Of a stretch of DNA of 64,000 nucleotides, positions 1-8,800 are shown piece after piece. The position numbers and the translations under genes were made by a program. The stretch's first letter is position 1. Every line of letters starts with the position of its first letter. Under the pieces are notes generated by a model. The model was not told where the DNA came from, did not search any database, and worked only from the letters and a program-made list of their open reading frames with translations. This DNA comes from an uncultured Chitinophaga sp. Lineage in GTDB: Bacteria; Bacteroidota; Bacteroidia; Cytophagales; Cyclobacteriaceae. The stretch lies in NCBI GenBank assembly GCA_902168205.1, contig CABHOK010000003.1:1798001-1862000 (forward strand), read 5' to 3'.

Positions 1-2846
1 TTGGTTTTGGTATAGCGCTTTTCGGCTGATAAGCCACGGTCGCCCACCAACCGGTTTCGCCACGAGTTTGTTACCTCAACTTGCAGTTGATTCGCTTTTG
101 CACGGAGAGGTTTGGTGATCTCGATGCGGAACGGAGGTGTCCATAGAATGCCGAGGTCTTCGTTGTTGAACCTGACGCGTGCTATACCTACATCCTGTAC
201 ATTGCCAAGTTCAAGGAAGTAACGAACGTTTTCTTTATAGGATGGAAAATCAAATGATGTGGAATAGATGGCTTTGCCTGCGTAATTAGCGACACCAGGT
301 TCTTTGCGTTTGGTCCAGCTTGTCAACGTATCAAAAGTAGCGAAGGCCGGTGTGCCCATCCGCAGGTTATCAAACTTTACCTGCCATGGTCCTTTCAGAG
401 TAGTAGCAGTTTTGTAGTGCCACGCATTGTCGCTTACAACTCCTTTTACGGAGGAAGCTATATCGTCTCGAAAAACAACAAACACAGAACCGTACGGATC
501 GAATTGTACCGGGATGATCGTTCTGTCATCTTGCTGCTGAAACGCTTTTACTGTTTTTACTTCACCCGTTACGGCATTCCAGAACTCCGGCTGTTTCCCG
601 CTGACGCGAAACGAAAATGTGGCGGATGTTTCATTTTCATTCTGACTGCTGATAAAGTATATATCGTTTCCCTGTATACTACGGTGTATATAGTCGAACG
701 CACCGTTCGCAGGATTTTCGGTTATCTCAAAGTCAGGTTGGATGTTCATCGCTGCAAGTACGTTACGCGCAGACTGTCCCCACACTACTTTTCCTTTGCC
801 AACTTTATGCACTCCCGCAGTAGCGATACTGTTTCCCCACAGCTCACCGGTAAGTCGTCTGAATTCCTCCATGCTCTTTTGCCGGTTGGACAGGCTTATC
901 ATGTCTTCCGGTTTGGGTCCAACAACAACAGCTCCATTGGTTACAAGAGTCTTTATTTTTCGCAGGGCAGCCAGCGAGAGTATTTTGTTCGTCGGTATAA
1001 CCAGTAGCCTGTACGTTGTACCGTGCGGTAATGCTAGTTTTCCATTGTGCACCGTGAGTGCCTGCAGACGGTCTTCGTTGATGAGATCATAGTCGTAACC
1101 GGGAAGTATATGCGCAGGATCATCTTCTTTCAGGTGACCTATGTTGGGAACGTGATCGCCATAGTAATATACTACATCTGTAACCGTGTTGCCCGGTTGC
1201 TGCATAATATACTGGCAGCGCTTCAGGTAATCGAAAAATCCGTTGGCATGTTCCCACCATGTAATGTTAGGATTGATGTGTGTACCGGCAAAATACTCTT
1301 GTCCAGGTAAACCCATCTCTTTTGGAGAACAGGTGAACGTATGGAGCAATACCAGGTTAAGGCCGGAGCATACTTCATGATCGAAGGCAGGCTTCATGGT
1401 TGCCCAGGGTATATCATTCCAGTGACGGCCGATGGTGGTGAACGATTCTGCGGCCACCAGTCTCTTGTTATAAATATGCGCAGCGCTGGATGCCTGCTTC
1501 ACAAAGAAGCGTTCTTCAATCTTCGATCGGTGAGGAGATGGCGACCAGAATTCACTTAACATAATATCGTTGTAACTATAATTCTTCAGACCATCCAGCG
1601 GACCAGCATGCGGACCCGCTGACTCCGGTTGAATACCCATGTTATGTTTGGCTGCATGTTCTGCAAATACGCGATAGTGATGTTCGGCTATACAATCACC
1701 AATCGTCTTGCGAAAGTCTGCGAGAAATGCATTGCTCGTTTGGCGGTTGTGTAAAATTTTTCCGGCTATGATGGGCAGGTAAGTATATATATCGTATCCT
1801 CTGCGTTTTCTGAATTCAGCCGCGAAGTTGTCAGACCAGTTTATACCGCCACATTCCCAACTGTCGGTTTGCAGATGCGTGAGCGTTGTGCCTGCCAGCG
1901 GCCCTATATCTTTCAGCAACGGTTCTACATGTGTGTTCCAATAGCGGTTGAAGTAGCGTTCATTCATATAGTCGATGACACGTCCCTGCCATTTGCCACT
2001 GGACGTTGATACCTCTGCACCGCTGGTGGTATAGCCAAAGCGCATGATCGTCCAGTTACCGGCTGGCACATGCCAACGAAGTTTACCGGATGCATCGAGT
2101 TTGCTTTGCAGTACAATGATATCTTTTATAGCAGTGTCTTCTTCACCCGGTGAAGCGGGCACATCTTCGAGTAATTTTTCGGTGTCATATCCCGAGCGAC
2201 TTCCCTCCTTGAACGCTGCCTTTACAGCAAGGTCTCGTATAGGTTGTCTCGTTGCTGGTATACTTCGTTTCGGAAAAGCAATTACCACTATGTCTTTATA
2301 GAAGTTGTCTTTGGAAAGAGGTTTCGGTAATGTCTGATACTTTTTCAACGGTCCGGCTACTGTAATTTCACTCCACGTGATGTGCTTGGTGGCTTCTGCC
2401 GGAGTAACATCCGGTCCGCCGAGGTTCCATCCACTTTGTATACTCAGGCTTAGCACGAGACCAAGACGATGGGCTTCGGTTACAGCGTGTGTAAACAGTT
2501 CGCGCCAGGCAGGTGTACCAAACATCGGGCCTTCGGGTACATTGCCATTGCCCTGTTGATTTTGTCCACCGGCATCAACGATACAAGCACCGCTGAATCC
2601 CTTTGCTTTCATGGCTTCGAGATCGCGCGTGATCGCTTCTTTCGTTACGTTTCCATTGAGCCACCACCACCAGCAACGGATACCATACTGGCTGGGCGGC
2701 TGTCGGAATGTTGCGGGTGAAAGCGATGTATCGGTCGCGACTGTTGATTGAGTATGCAGGACTGATGGATTCGTAAAAACAAATCCGGTAAGTGCCATTG
2801 TGGAGACCGCGAAGAGCGCGGATATCATGATCACACGAAACGCCAT
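1..2846 (-). CDS. GH106-type alpha-L-rhamnosidase-like glycosyl hydrolase (3' end cut by window edge)
   Basis: A long minus-strand frame starts with ATG at 2846 and stays open to base 1, giving about 948 residues before the edge. The N-terminus has a hydrophobic secretion signal (about residues 1-25). Residues 59-80 contain WWWLNGNVTKEAITRDLEAM, a hallmark of GH106 and related glycosyl hydrolases. Mid-protein there is PESAGPHAGPLDGL, and near the window edge WRNRLVGDRGLSAEKRYTKT, which matches the terminal family motif, so only some tens of residues are missing. The family removes alpha-L-rhamnose from plant or bacterial polysaccharides in the periplasm or outside the cell. No SusC/SusD pair is visible on this side, so substrate assignment is open. 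The gene is divergent from the E1 dehydrogenase gene. Confidence 0.85.
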   Translation of the reverse strand, partial: MAFRVIMISALFAVSTMALTGFVFTNPSVLHTQSTVATDTSLSPATFRQPPSQYGIRCWWWWLNGNVTKEAITRDLEAMKAKGFSGACIVDAGGQNQQGNGNVPEGPMFGTPAWRELFTHAVTEAHRLGLVLSLSIQSGWNLGGPDVTPAEATKHITWSEITVAGPLKKYQTLPKPLSKDNFYKDIVVIAFPKRSIPATRQPIRDLAVKAAFKEGSRSGYDTEKLLEDVPASPGEEDTAIKDIIVLQSKLDASGKLRWHVPAGNWTIMRFGYTTSGAEVSTSSGKWQGRVIDYMNERYFNRYWNTHVEPLLKDIGPLAGTTLTHLQTDSWECGGINWSDNFAAEFRKRRGYDIYTYLPIIAGKILHNRQTSNAFLADFRKTIGDCIAEHHYRVFAEHAAKHNMGIQPESAGPHAGPLDGLKNYSYNDIMLSEFWSPSPHRSKIEERFFVKQASSAAHIYNKRLVAAESFTTIGRHWNDIPWATMKPAFDHEVCSGLNLVLLHTFTCSPKEMGLPGQEYFAGTHINPNITWWEHANGFFDYLKRCQYIMQQPGNTVTDVVYYYGDHVPNIGHLKEDDPAHILPGYDYDLINEDRLQALTVHNGKLALPHGTTYRLLVIPTNKILSLAALRKIKTLVTNGAVVVGPKPEDMISLSNRQKSMEEFRRLTGELWGNSIATAGVHKVGKGKVVWGQSARNVLAAMNIQPDFEITENPANGAFDYIHRSIQGNDIYFISSQNENETSATFSFRVSGKQPEFWNAVTGEVKTVKAFQQQDDRTIIPVQFDPYGSVFVVFRDDIASSVKGVVSDNAWHYKTATTLKGPWQVKFDNLRMGTPAFATFDTLTSWTKRKEPGVANYAGKAIYSTSFDFPSYKENVRYFLELGNVQDVGIARVRFNNEDLGILWTPPFRIEITKPLRAKANQLQVEVTNSWRNRLVGDRGLSAEKRYTKT

Positions 2847-3136
2847 ATTCGGTAAAAGATACTAAGGTTAAACACAGAAGCGAAAAGTATATGCGTCATT
2901 TTTTCTGTAAAGTGCTTCTATATATACTCTAGTTATACAAAAAAATCCAATCCTGCTTTTGAAGAAGGATAAAGTGAACGAATATCTGGTGAATTAACTG
3001 CTTTTTTTATACTTCATGCATCCGGCAGTAACCGGCATCGCAAATGTGTTGTATGATGGTGGATAACTAATTATGCAGGATGACTTATAGTTTAGTGGAG
3101 AAGGTTTAACTTTAGGCCGAGACCAACATTTTATCT

Positions 3137-5236
3137 ATGGCGATTGAAGAGACCACAAGAGCCAGAAAGAAACCGCGGACTGCTATAGACCGTGAAGTTC
3201 TTTTGAAAGCTTATACCCTGATGTGTACGGCCAAACGTATGGCTGATCTGTACGATGAAAACCGCGACATCTGCAGCAAGTATGTACACAGCACTTCCCG
3301 CGGACATGAAGCCATTCAACTGGCAGCAGGCTTGCAACTAAAGCCGATCGATTATGCTTCGCTATATTATCGTGATGAATCCATGTTGCTCGGCATGGGT
3401 ATAGAGCCCTATGAGCTCATGCTGCAACTCATGGCCAAACGCGATGATCCTTTCTCCGGTGGACGCACGTACTATGGACACCCTTCACTAAGACGTAAAG
3501 GTTTCCCGGTTATACCACATCAAAGTTCTGCTACGGGCATGCAGGCTATACCGGCCACAGGTATGGCGCACGGTATAGCATACCTGGAGTCTCAATCTTT
3601 ATTGAAAGGTGATGATGAGCGATCGGTTGTGTTATGTTCACTCGGTGATGGTTCCGTTACGGAAGGAGAAGTTGCTGAAGCTTTTCAGATGGCGATTCTG
3701 AAGCAACTGCCAATTATATACCTGGTGCAGGACAATGACTGGGGTATATCTGCTTCCGGGAATGAAATGCGTGCCATGGATGCGTATGAGTATGCAGCAG
3801 GTTTTAAAGGACTTGAACGCATACGCGTGGATGGTGCTGACTTTGTGGATTCATACCTGGGATTACAAAAGGCAATTGATCATGTACGCAAAAGACAAGG
3901 ACCTATATTAGTGCACGCACGTTGTCCATTGTTAGGGCATCATACGTCTGGTGTAAGAAGGGAATGGTATCGGGGAGAAGATCTTGAATTGCACCGGCAG
4001 AAAGATCCGCTGGATAAACTGAAGAGCTACCTGCTCGAGGAAGGCGAAACAACGGACAGCCTGTACGCACTGGAGCAACAGGCAGCAGATACCGTTGCCC
4101 GTGATTATCAACGTGCCGTACAAGCGGCCGATCCGGATATCAATGATTTTGACTCACACGAATTTGCTCCATCGCCAATCACAATTGAGACGGGCACTCG
4201 CACTCCGAAAGGTGGCGAGAAGGTAGTGATGGTGGACGCTGCATTGCACGCGGTAGATGAAATTCTGAAGAAGCATCCTGAAGCATTGTTCTATGGGCAG
4301 GATGTAGGGAGGAGATTGGGCGGTGTATTTCGCGAGGCTGCTACATTAGCGCAGAAGTATGGTGATGCGCGTGTGTTCAATACGCCTATACAGGAAGCCT
4401 ATATTGTAGGATCAACCGCAGGTATGTCGGCGGTAGGAGCGAAGCCTATAGTAGAGATTCAGTTTGCAGACTATATATGGCCAGGCATTAATCAGCTAGT
4501 GGAGGAATTGTCCAAAAGCTGTTATTTGTCGAAAGGTAAATTTCCGGTGCAGGCATTGATTCGCGTGCCGATTGGTGCGTATGGTGGTGGTGGTCCGTAT
4601 CACTCTGGTAGCGTAGAGTCTGCGTTGCTAACCATTCGCGGTATCAAGATAGTATATCCATCAAACGCAGCAGATATGAAAGGTTTGCTGAAGGCAGCTT
4701 TTTACGATCCCAATCCCGTTGTGTTGTTAGAACATAAAGGTTTATACTGGTCAAAAGTACCGGGCACGGGTGATGCCAAAACGATTGAACCGGATGAAGG
4801 ATATATTATACCGCTGGGCAAAGCTGCTATTGTACAGGAAGCTTCATCAGAGAAGATTGACAGTGGAGAGTCGTGTGTGATAATTACATACGGCATGGGT
4901 ATATATTGGGCGAAAGAAGCTTCGAAGTCTTTTGCAGGACAAGTGGAAATCATCGACCTGCGTACACTTAACCCGATTGATTGGGACACCATAACGTCAT
5001 CGGTAAAGAAACACGGGCGAGCTTTCGTGCTGACAGAAGAACCCCTGCTAAATTCATTCGCAGAATCTATAGCCGGAAGAATCTCCAAAGAATGCTTCCA
5101 ACACCTCGATGCTCCTGTATGGACGCTCGGGGCGGCAAACTTACCAGCCGTACCGCTCAATGTAGACCTAGAGAAAATGATGTTGCCGAATGCAGAGAAG
5201 GTGCGTGGTGCGCTGGGCGAACTGTTTGCTTTTTAG
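3137..5236 (+). CDS. 2-oxoacid dehydrogenase E1 component, alpha and beta subunits fused
   Basis: The 699-residue protein joins an E1 alpha domain (about 20-330) to an E1 beta domain (about 355-695). The thiamine diphosphate motif GDG at residues 170-172 is followed by Asn at 200 (VQDNDWGIS), the expected spacing. The beta part shows GQDVGRRLGGVFR, FNTPIQEAYIVG and an RVPIGAYGGGGPYHS segment typical of transketolase-like pyrimidine domains. It decarboxylates a 2-oxoacid and passes the acyl group to lipoyl E2. Branched-chain 2-oxoacids are the usual assignment for fused Bacteroidota forms, but pyruvate cannot be excluded. E2 and E3 genes are not adjacent, so the complex must be assembled from elsewhere. 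It converges on tamL. Confidence 0.9.
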   Translation: MAIEETTRARKKPRTAIDREVLLKAYTLMCTAKRMADLYDENRDICSKYVHSTSRGHEAIQLAAGLQLKPIDYASLYYRDESMLLGMGIEPYELMLQLMAKRDDPFSGGRTYYGHPSLRRKGFPVIPHQSSATGMQAIPATGMAHGIAYLESQSLLKGDDERSVVLCSLGDGSVTEGEVAEAFQMAILKQLPIIYLVQDNDWGISASGNEMRAMDAYEYAAGFKGLERIRVDGADFVDSYLGLQKAIDHVRKRQGPILVHARCPLLGHHTSGVRREWYRGEDLELHRQKDPLDKLKSYLLEEGETTDSLYALEQQAADTVARDYQRAVQAADPDINDFDSHEFAPSPITIETGTRTPKGGEKVVMVDAALHAVDEILKKHPEALFYGQDVGRRLGGVFREAATLAQKYGDARVFNTPIQEAYIVGSTAGMSAVGAKPIVEIQFADYIWPGINQLVEELSKSCYLSKGKFPVQALIRVPIGAYGGGGPYHSGSVESALLTIRGIKIVYPSNAADMKGLLKAAFYDPNPVVLLEHKGLYWSKVPGTGDAKTIEPDEGYIIPLGKAAIVQEASSEKIDSGESCVIITYGMGIYWAKEASKSFAGQVEIIDLRTLNPIDWDTITSSVKKHGRAFVLTEEPLLNSFAESIAGRISKECFQHLDAPVWTLGAANLPAVPLNVDLEKMMLPNAEKVRGALGELFAF

Positions 5237-5369
5237 GTGCGAGCTTTGAGCTGCGAGATTATGAGGGCTGCTGGCTACAAGTTGCTGGCTACAGGATAAA
5301 ATGCATGGTGAAGTATATATATACTTCACCGGAAACGTCCGGCAACCAGTAGCCAGAAGCCAGCAGCCA
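5237..5369. repeat. REP-like intergenic element with nested inverted repeats
   Basis: Between the converging E1 and tamL genes lies a 19-base motif GCGAGCTTTGAGCTGCGAG (5239-5257), found identically at 61774-61792. Next come two copies of a GCTGGCTACA motif whose inverse (TAGCCAGAAGCCAGCAGCC) closes the element near 5370. In the middle is a perfect 24-base palindrome at 5307-5330, with arms GGTGAAGTATAT and ATATACTTCACC. The palindrome can act as a bidirectional terminator. The outer arms look like a dispersed repeat family. Confidence 0.7.
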
Positions 5370-7892
5370 TTAAAAAGGAAAGCCTATCCCCACATTGTAT
5401 ATAACCGGTTCGCGGTAGTTGGTATAGGTGGTGGTTTCTCCGTTGGTAACTTTGGTTGCGTAGGGTTTGAAGAAACGTACTTTGTCGAGTACGAAGCGTT
5501 CACCTTCATCGCGAGCCGGATCATATACCTTCATACCAACATCGAAGCGGAGGATGAGGAACGTGAAATCGAAACGTAATCCGAAGCCTGTACCGAGTGC
5601 AATCTCTTTATAGAATTCATTTATTCTGAATTGTGAATTGCCATTGTCCACTTCAACATTATTGACGGTACGCTTACGTTGCTGGAATGTCCAAGTGTTA
5701 CCGGCATCGATGAATAATGCACCGCTCACAAATCCGAAGAGCTTCTGACGGACTTCTATACTCGCTTCCAATAGTATCTCAGCAGGCTGTTCAATGTTAT
5801 AATCGAACAAACCATCTTTCACAGGGTCTCCGTTAGAATCCGGATCTTCTGTTGTCCGCGGTTTGAACGAACCTGGTCCCAATCTTCGCGGACGCCATGC
5901 GCGTATACTATTACTACCACCAGCGAAGAAGAATTTTTCATAGGGAAGACTTTTGTTTTTGGTATAGGAGTAAGCAACACCTGAATTGAAACGATATGCA
6001 ACAGAAGTATTTCTATTGATAACATTATTCCTGCGAAGGTCTAAACTTAGACGAAGGTATTTAAAGTACTCCAAATCGTATTGTGTTACGAGTGATGGAT
6101 CAACAAAATTCCAAATGGTACCACCGCTCTCCAGTTGCGCCCGAATGAACCCAGAGTTCCTTTCTTGATTGCCATAATTCCTATAGTTCCAGGTGACACC
6201 AAAAATTATACTGTTCACGAATGAAGGACGAAATGAATTGAGCAAACTGAAGTTACCCAGTTGCGCCTGTTCTGCCAGAAGTTGTTTGAAATCATCGGAC
6301 AAGTTTGCTGTATCAATCACACTCATGTTAATAGGAGTGAGTTGATATAGTCTGTTCTTGTTATTCTGCCATGAATAAGTTCCGTTGGCAGATATAGCGG
6401 TTCTTCTATACTCAGGGCGATCGGTATAGGCGTATCCCACCGTAAATTTAGTCTTCGGGTTATACGCTGCATGTCGGAAGCGTACGCGATCCCGGAAGGG
6501 CCAGATGAATTGAGGAAAGGTGAGTGATGCATTTATACCAGCCTCGGTACTCTTGTAGAAGTTTTGATCTTCCGTAGCAGAGGCGACACCTTCAAAACCA
6601 AATCGTCCGCTGATGTCGAATGTCTCCATGCCGTTGAATACATTTCGCTTCTTGAACGTCATGTTATAAAAAGGACCGGGATATCCCTGTGTTACGTTCA
6701 CGCCAGCTTCGTTACTCCATTCGTATCGCGGCAACGGACTGGTAAATATATTGGCGGTGAATTTACCGTTGGCAGTATCGTAGTTGATGTTTACGAATTT
6801 GAAAGCATCCACCAGCGCGAGCTGTCGTTGGGTGTTAAGTGTTTTGGAACGATTGTATAACTCGCCACGCTTGATGAACACACGCTGGGAGAGTATCTTG
6901 AGATTATAGTCATCGTTGTAATAACTGTATTGTATATCCCGGTAGGTACGACCTGTGCGTTCTTTTCCTGGTTTATTTATACCTATATCTGTGGTGAATC
7001 GCACTTCATCCACCGTAAACTTCTTATGATAGCCGCGCTTGGCCGGATCGTTGATGATGATCATCACGGCAACTTTGCGATCGGGAGTTTTGTAAGAGGT
7101 ATCCGTGGCGTACTCTATATACTGTCTGCTGAAATCATAAAAGCCATAGTCTTTTAACAGGAGATCGAGGCGCTCGCGTTCTCTGGTAAAGTTATCTTCA
7201 TCGTAGCGATCACCTTTTTTCAGCAGCGAAGTCTGTGTATTACGCTGCACTACATTGTTCACAGCAGTATCAGCAATCTGGTAAAAGATAGAGTCGAGGA
7301 TGTATGCCTGTCCGGGTACAACGGTATAGGTAACTTTAACACGCTTCGGGTATATCTTCATGGTGTCGACCTTGGCGTGCACCTTGTTAGTAAAGTATCC
7401 TTTTGAAAAGAGGTAACTGTGAAAGCGTTCGAGGGTAACGCGTACGAGGCTGCTGTCAAATACCGCGATAGGTTCTCCCCACTGCATTACAGTGTTTCCA
7501 TTCTCGATCTTGTTGGTCAGCTTCTCGCTCTTCTGTTGCTTTCTGAATTGAAGGTTGTTGATGCGCTTTTCTTTTTTGGTTGCAGCTATCTTGGCATCGA
7601 ACTTCTTTTCAAATCGCTCCTTCTTCTTGATCATCTTCTCCTGGTCGTAGAAGCGATAGCCGAAATAGTATATGCTTACCAGCGGTGCCAGCGGACGAAC
7701 AATAAACTTACGGTTAGGGCGCTGTGCATGGAGTCCCTGCAAGGCGCTCGCATCGATATGCCGCGGAGCATCAATTCTTTGGCGATACAATAGTTTTTCA
7801 TTTTCTTTCAGGTGCTTTATACCCAGACAGCCCGAGAGGACGAATGGGAGCAGAGCAGCCGTAAGAAAATATTTATAGTTCAGGGTCCTCAA
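5370..7892 (-). CDS. tamL: TamL, lipoprotein form of the TamA/BamA outer-membrane assembly factor
   Basis: The 840-residue protein opens with a lipoprotein signal ending LSGC (Cys22). POTRA-like repeats with charged linkers follow in the first 400 residues, then an Omp85-type 16-strand barrel region ending in GIGFPF with the expected terminal aromatic. FFAGGSNSIRAWRPRRLGPG (about residues 655-675) resembles the conserved lid-lock segment of the family. In Bacteroidota TamL replaces TamA and works with TamB in outer-membrane protein or lipid homeostasis. The only in-frame start is TTG at 7892-7890, because a stop lies five codons upstream and the next Met is far inside. The start lies 9 bp from the divergent methyltransferase ATG. 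Confidence 0.88.
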   Translation of the reverse strand: MRTLNYKYFLTAALLPFVLSGCLGIKHLKENEKLLYRQRIDAPRHIDASALQGLHAQRPNRKFIVRPLAPLVSIYYFGYRFYDQEKMIKKKERFEKKFDAKIAATKKEKRINNLQFRKQQKSEKLTNKIENGNTVMQWGEPIAVFDSSLVRVTLERFHSYLFSKGYFTNKVHAKVDTMKIYPKRVKVTYTVVPGQAYILDSIFYQIADTAVNNVVQRNTQTSLLKKGDRYDEDNFTRERERLDLLLKDYGFYDFSRQYIEYATDTSYKTPDRKVAVMIIINDPAKRGYHKKFTVDEVRFTTDIGINKPGKERTGRTYRDIQYSYYNDDYNLKILSQRVFIKRGELYNRSKTLNTQRQLALVDAFKFVNINYDTANGKFTANIFTSPLPRYEWSNEAGVNVTQGYPGPFYNMTFKKRNVFNGMETFDISGRFGFEGVASATEDQNFYKSTEAGINASLTFPQFIWPFRDRVRFRHAAYNPKTKFTVGYAYTDRPEYRRTAISANGTYSWQNNKNRLYQLTPINMSVIDTANLSDDFKQLLAEQAQLGNFSLLNSFRPSFVNSIIFGVTWNYRNYGNQERNSGFIRAQLESGGTIWNFVDPSLVTQYDLEYFKYLRLSLDLRRNNVINRNTSVAYRFNSGVAYSYTKNKSLPYEKFFFAGGSNSIRAWRPRRLGPGSFKPRTTEDPDSNGDPVKDGLFDYNIEQPAEILLEASIEVRQKLFGFVSGALFIDAGNTWTFQQRKRTVNNVEVDNGNSQFRINEFYKEIALGTGFGLRFDFTFLILRFDVGMKVYDPARDEGERFVLDKVRFFKPYATKVTNGETTTYTNYREPVIYNVGIGFPF

Positions 7893-7901
7893 GCGATACG
7901 A

Positions 7902-8639
7902 ATGCTATCCAAAGCAAAAATCAAGTTTATCAAATCTTTGCAAGTAAAGAAATACCGGAAACAGGAGCAATGTTTTGTGGTACAAGGAGCAAAGAGTGTG
8001 CAGGAATTGCTCGCTTCTGACTTTGAAGTGACTCTGGTGCTCGGCACAGCTGACTTTTTCCGGCAACTGAACCGATCTGTACAGACCGAAACGCTGGAGG
8101 TAACGGAGAAGGAGCTCACAGACCTGAGCGAATTCCAGACGAACGACTCGGCCCTGGCGGTAGCGCGACTCAAACCCAACGACCCGATACAGATACCGCC
8201 CAATACATTCGGCATCGTGCTGGACGATATACGTGACCCCGGCAACCTCGGTACCATTATCCGCACAGCCGACTGGTTTGGCATAACGCACATCATTGCC
8301 TCCGAAGAAACGGCCGACTTCTACAACCCCAAGGTGATCAGTGCTACGATGGGCTCATTCGCCCGCGTGGAAATATACTATACTAACCTGCAACACTATC
8401 TGTCCAAAACATCTCTGCCCGTCTTTGGTGCTTATCTGGATGGTAAGGATGTTCATAAAACTGATTTTGGTTCCGGTGGATTTATATTGATCGGCAATGA
8501 ATCGCGTGGTATATCGGATGCTTTGGAACAGTTTGTTACGAACAAGATCACGATACCACGGTATGGCCAGGCGGAGTCGCTGAATGCAGCGATTGCTACT
8601 GCGGTGATTTGTGATAATTTGGTTAGGAGTAAGAAGTAG
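7902..8639 (+). CDS. TrmH/SpoU-family RNA 2'-O-ribose methyltransferase
   Basis: From ATG 7902 the product is 245 residues and begins MLSKAKIKFIKSLQVKKYRK. An in-frame ATG at 7812 exists but would run 81 bp into tamL and add a tail unlike the family, so 7902 is preferred. Residues 20-95 form the SpoU substrate-binding fold. The SPOUT domain shows motif 1 (LDDIRDPGNLGTIIRTADWF), motif 2 (ILIGNESRGIS) and motif 3 (IPRYGQAESLNAAIATAVI), the knotted SAM-binding site. It methylates a ribose in rRNA or tRNA; the exact nucleotide cannot be read from sequence. It is divergent from tamL and convergent with smc. Confidence 0.92.
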   Translation: MLSKAKIKFIKSLQVKKYRKQEQCFVVQGAKSVQELLASDFEVTLVLGTADFFRQLNRSVQTETLEVTEKELTDLSEFQTNDSALAVARLKPNDPIQIPPNTFGIVLDDIRDPGNLGTIIRTADWFGITHIIASEETADFYNPKVISATMGSFARVEIYYTNLQHYLSKTSLPVFGAYLDGKDVHKTDFGSGGFILIGNESRGISDALEQFVTNKITIPRYGQAESLNAAIATAVICDNLVRSKK

Positions 8640-8720
8640 ACGTAATGCGTAAGAAGTCCGAAAGACGGGAAGACCGGAAGTTTGTGGAAGGTGAGGTTGA
8701 GATATAGCTGCTATAAATAA

Positions 8721-8756
8721 AAAACGCCTGATCTATTGCTATAGCTCAGGCGTTTT
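8721..8756. terminator. Bidirectional hairpin terminator between the TrmH-type gene and smc
   Basis: An 11-bp perfect stem (AAAACGCCTGA at 8721-8731, TCAGGCGTTTT at 8746-8756) encloses a 14-base loop. A-runs precede it and T-runs follow it, so it can terminate transcripts from both convergent genes. Confidence 0.85.
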
Positions 8757-8800
8757 GTTTTATGCTCATCGGGAAATATACCCGGTGCCAATTCTTACTT

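Noticed and set aside
417-2720. Several plus-strand open frames of 60-196 codons
   Set aside because: All lie opposite the GH106-type gene, whose minus-strand frame carries clear family motifs throughout.
7812-7901. Longer N-terminus for the TrmH-type methyltransferase
   Set aside because: It overlaps the start of tamL and adds residues unlike the family; the ATG at 7902 gives the expected MLSKAKIKFIKSL start.
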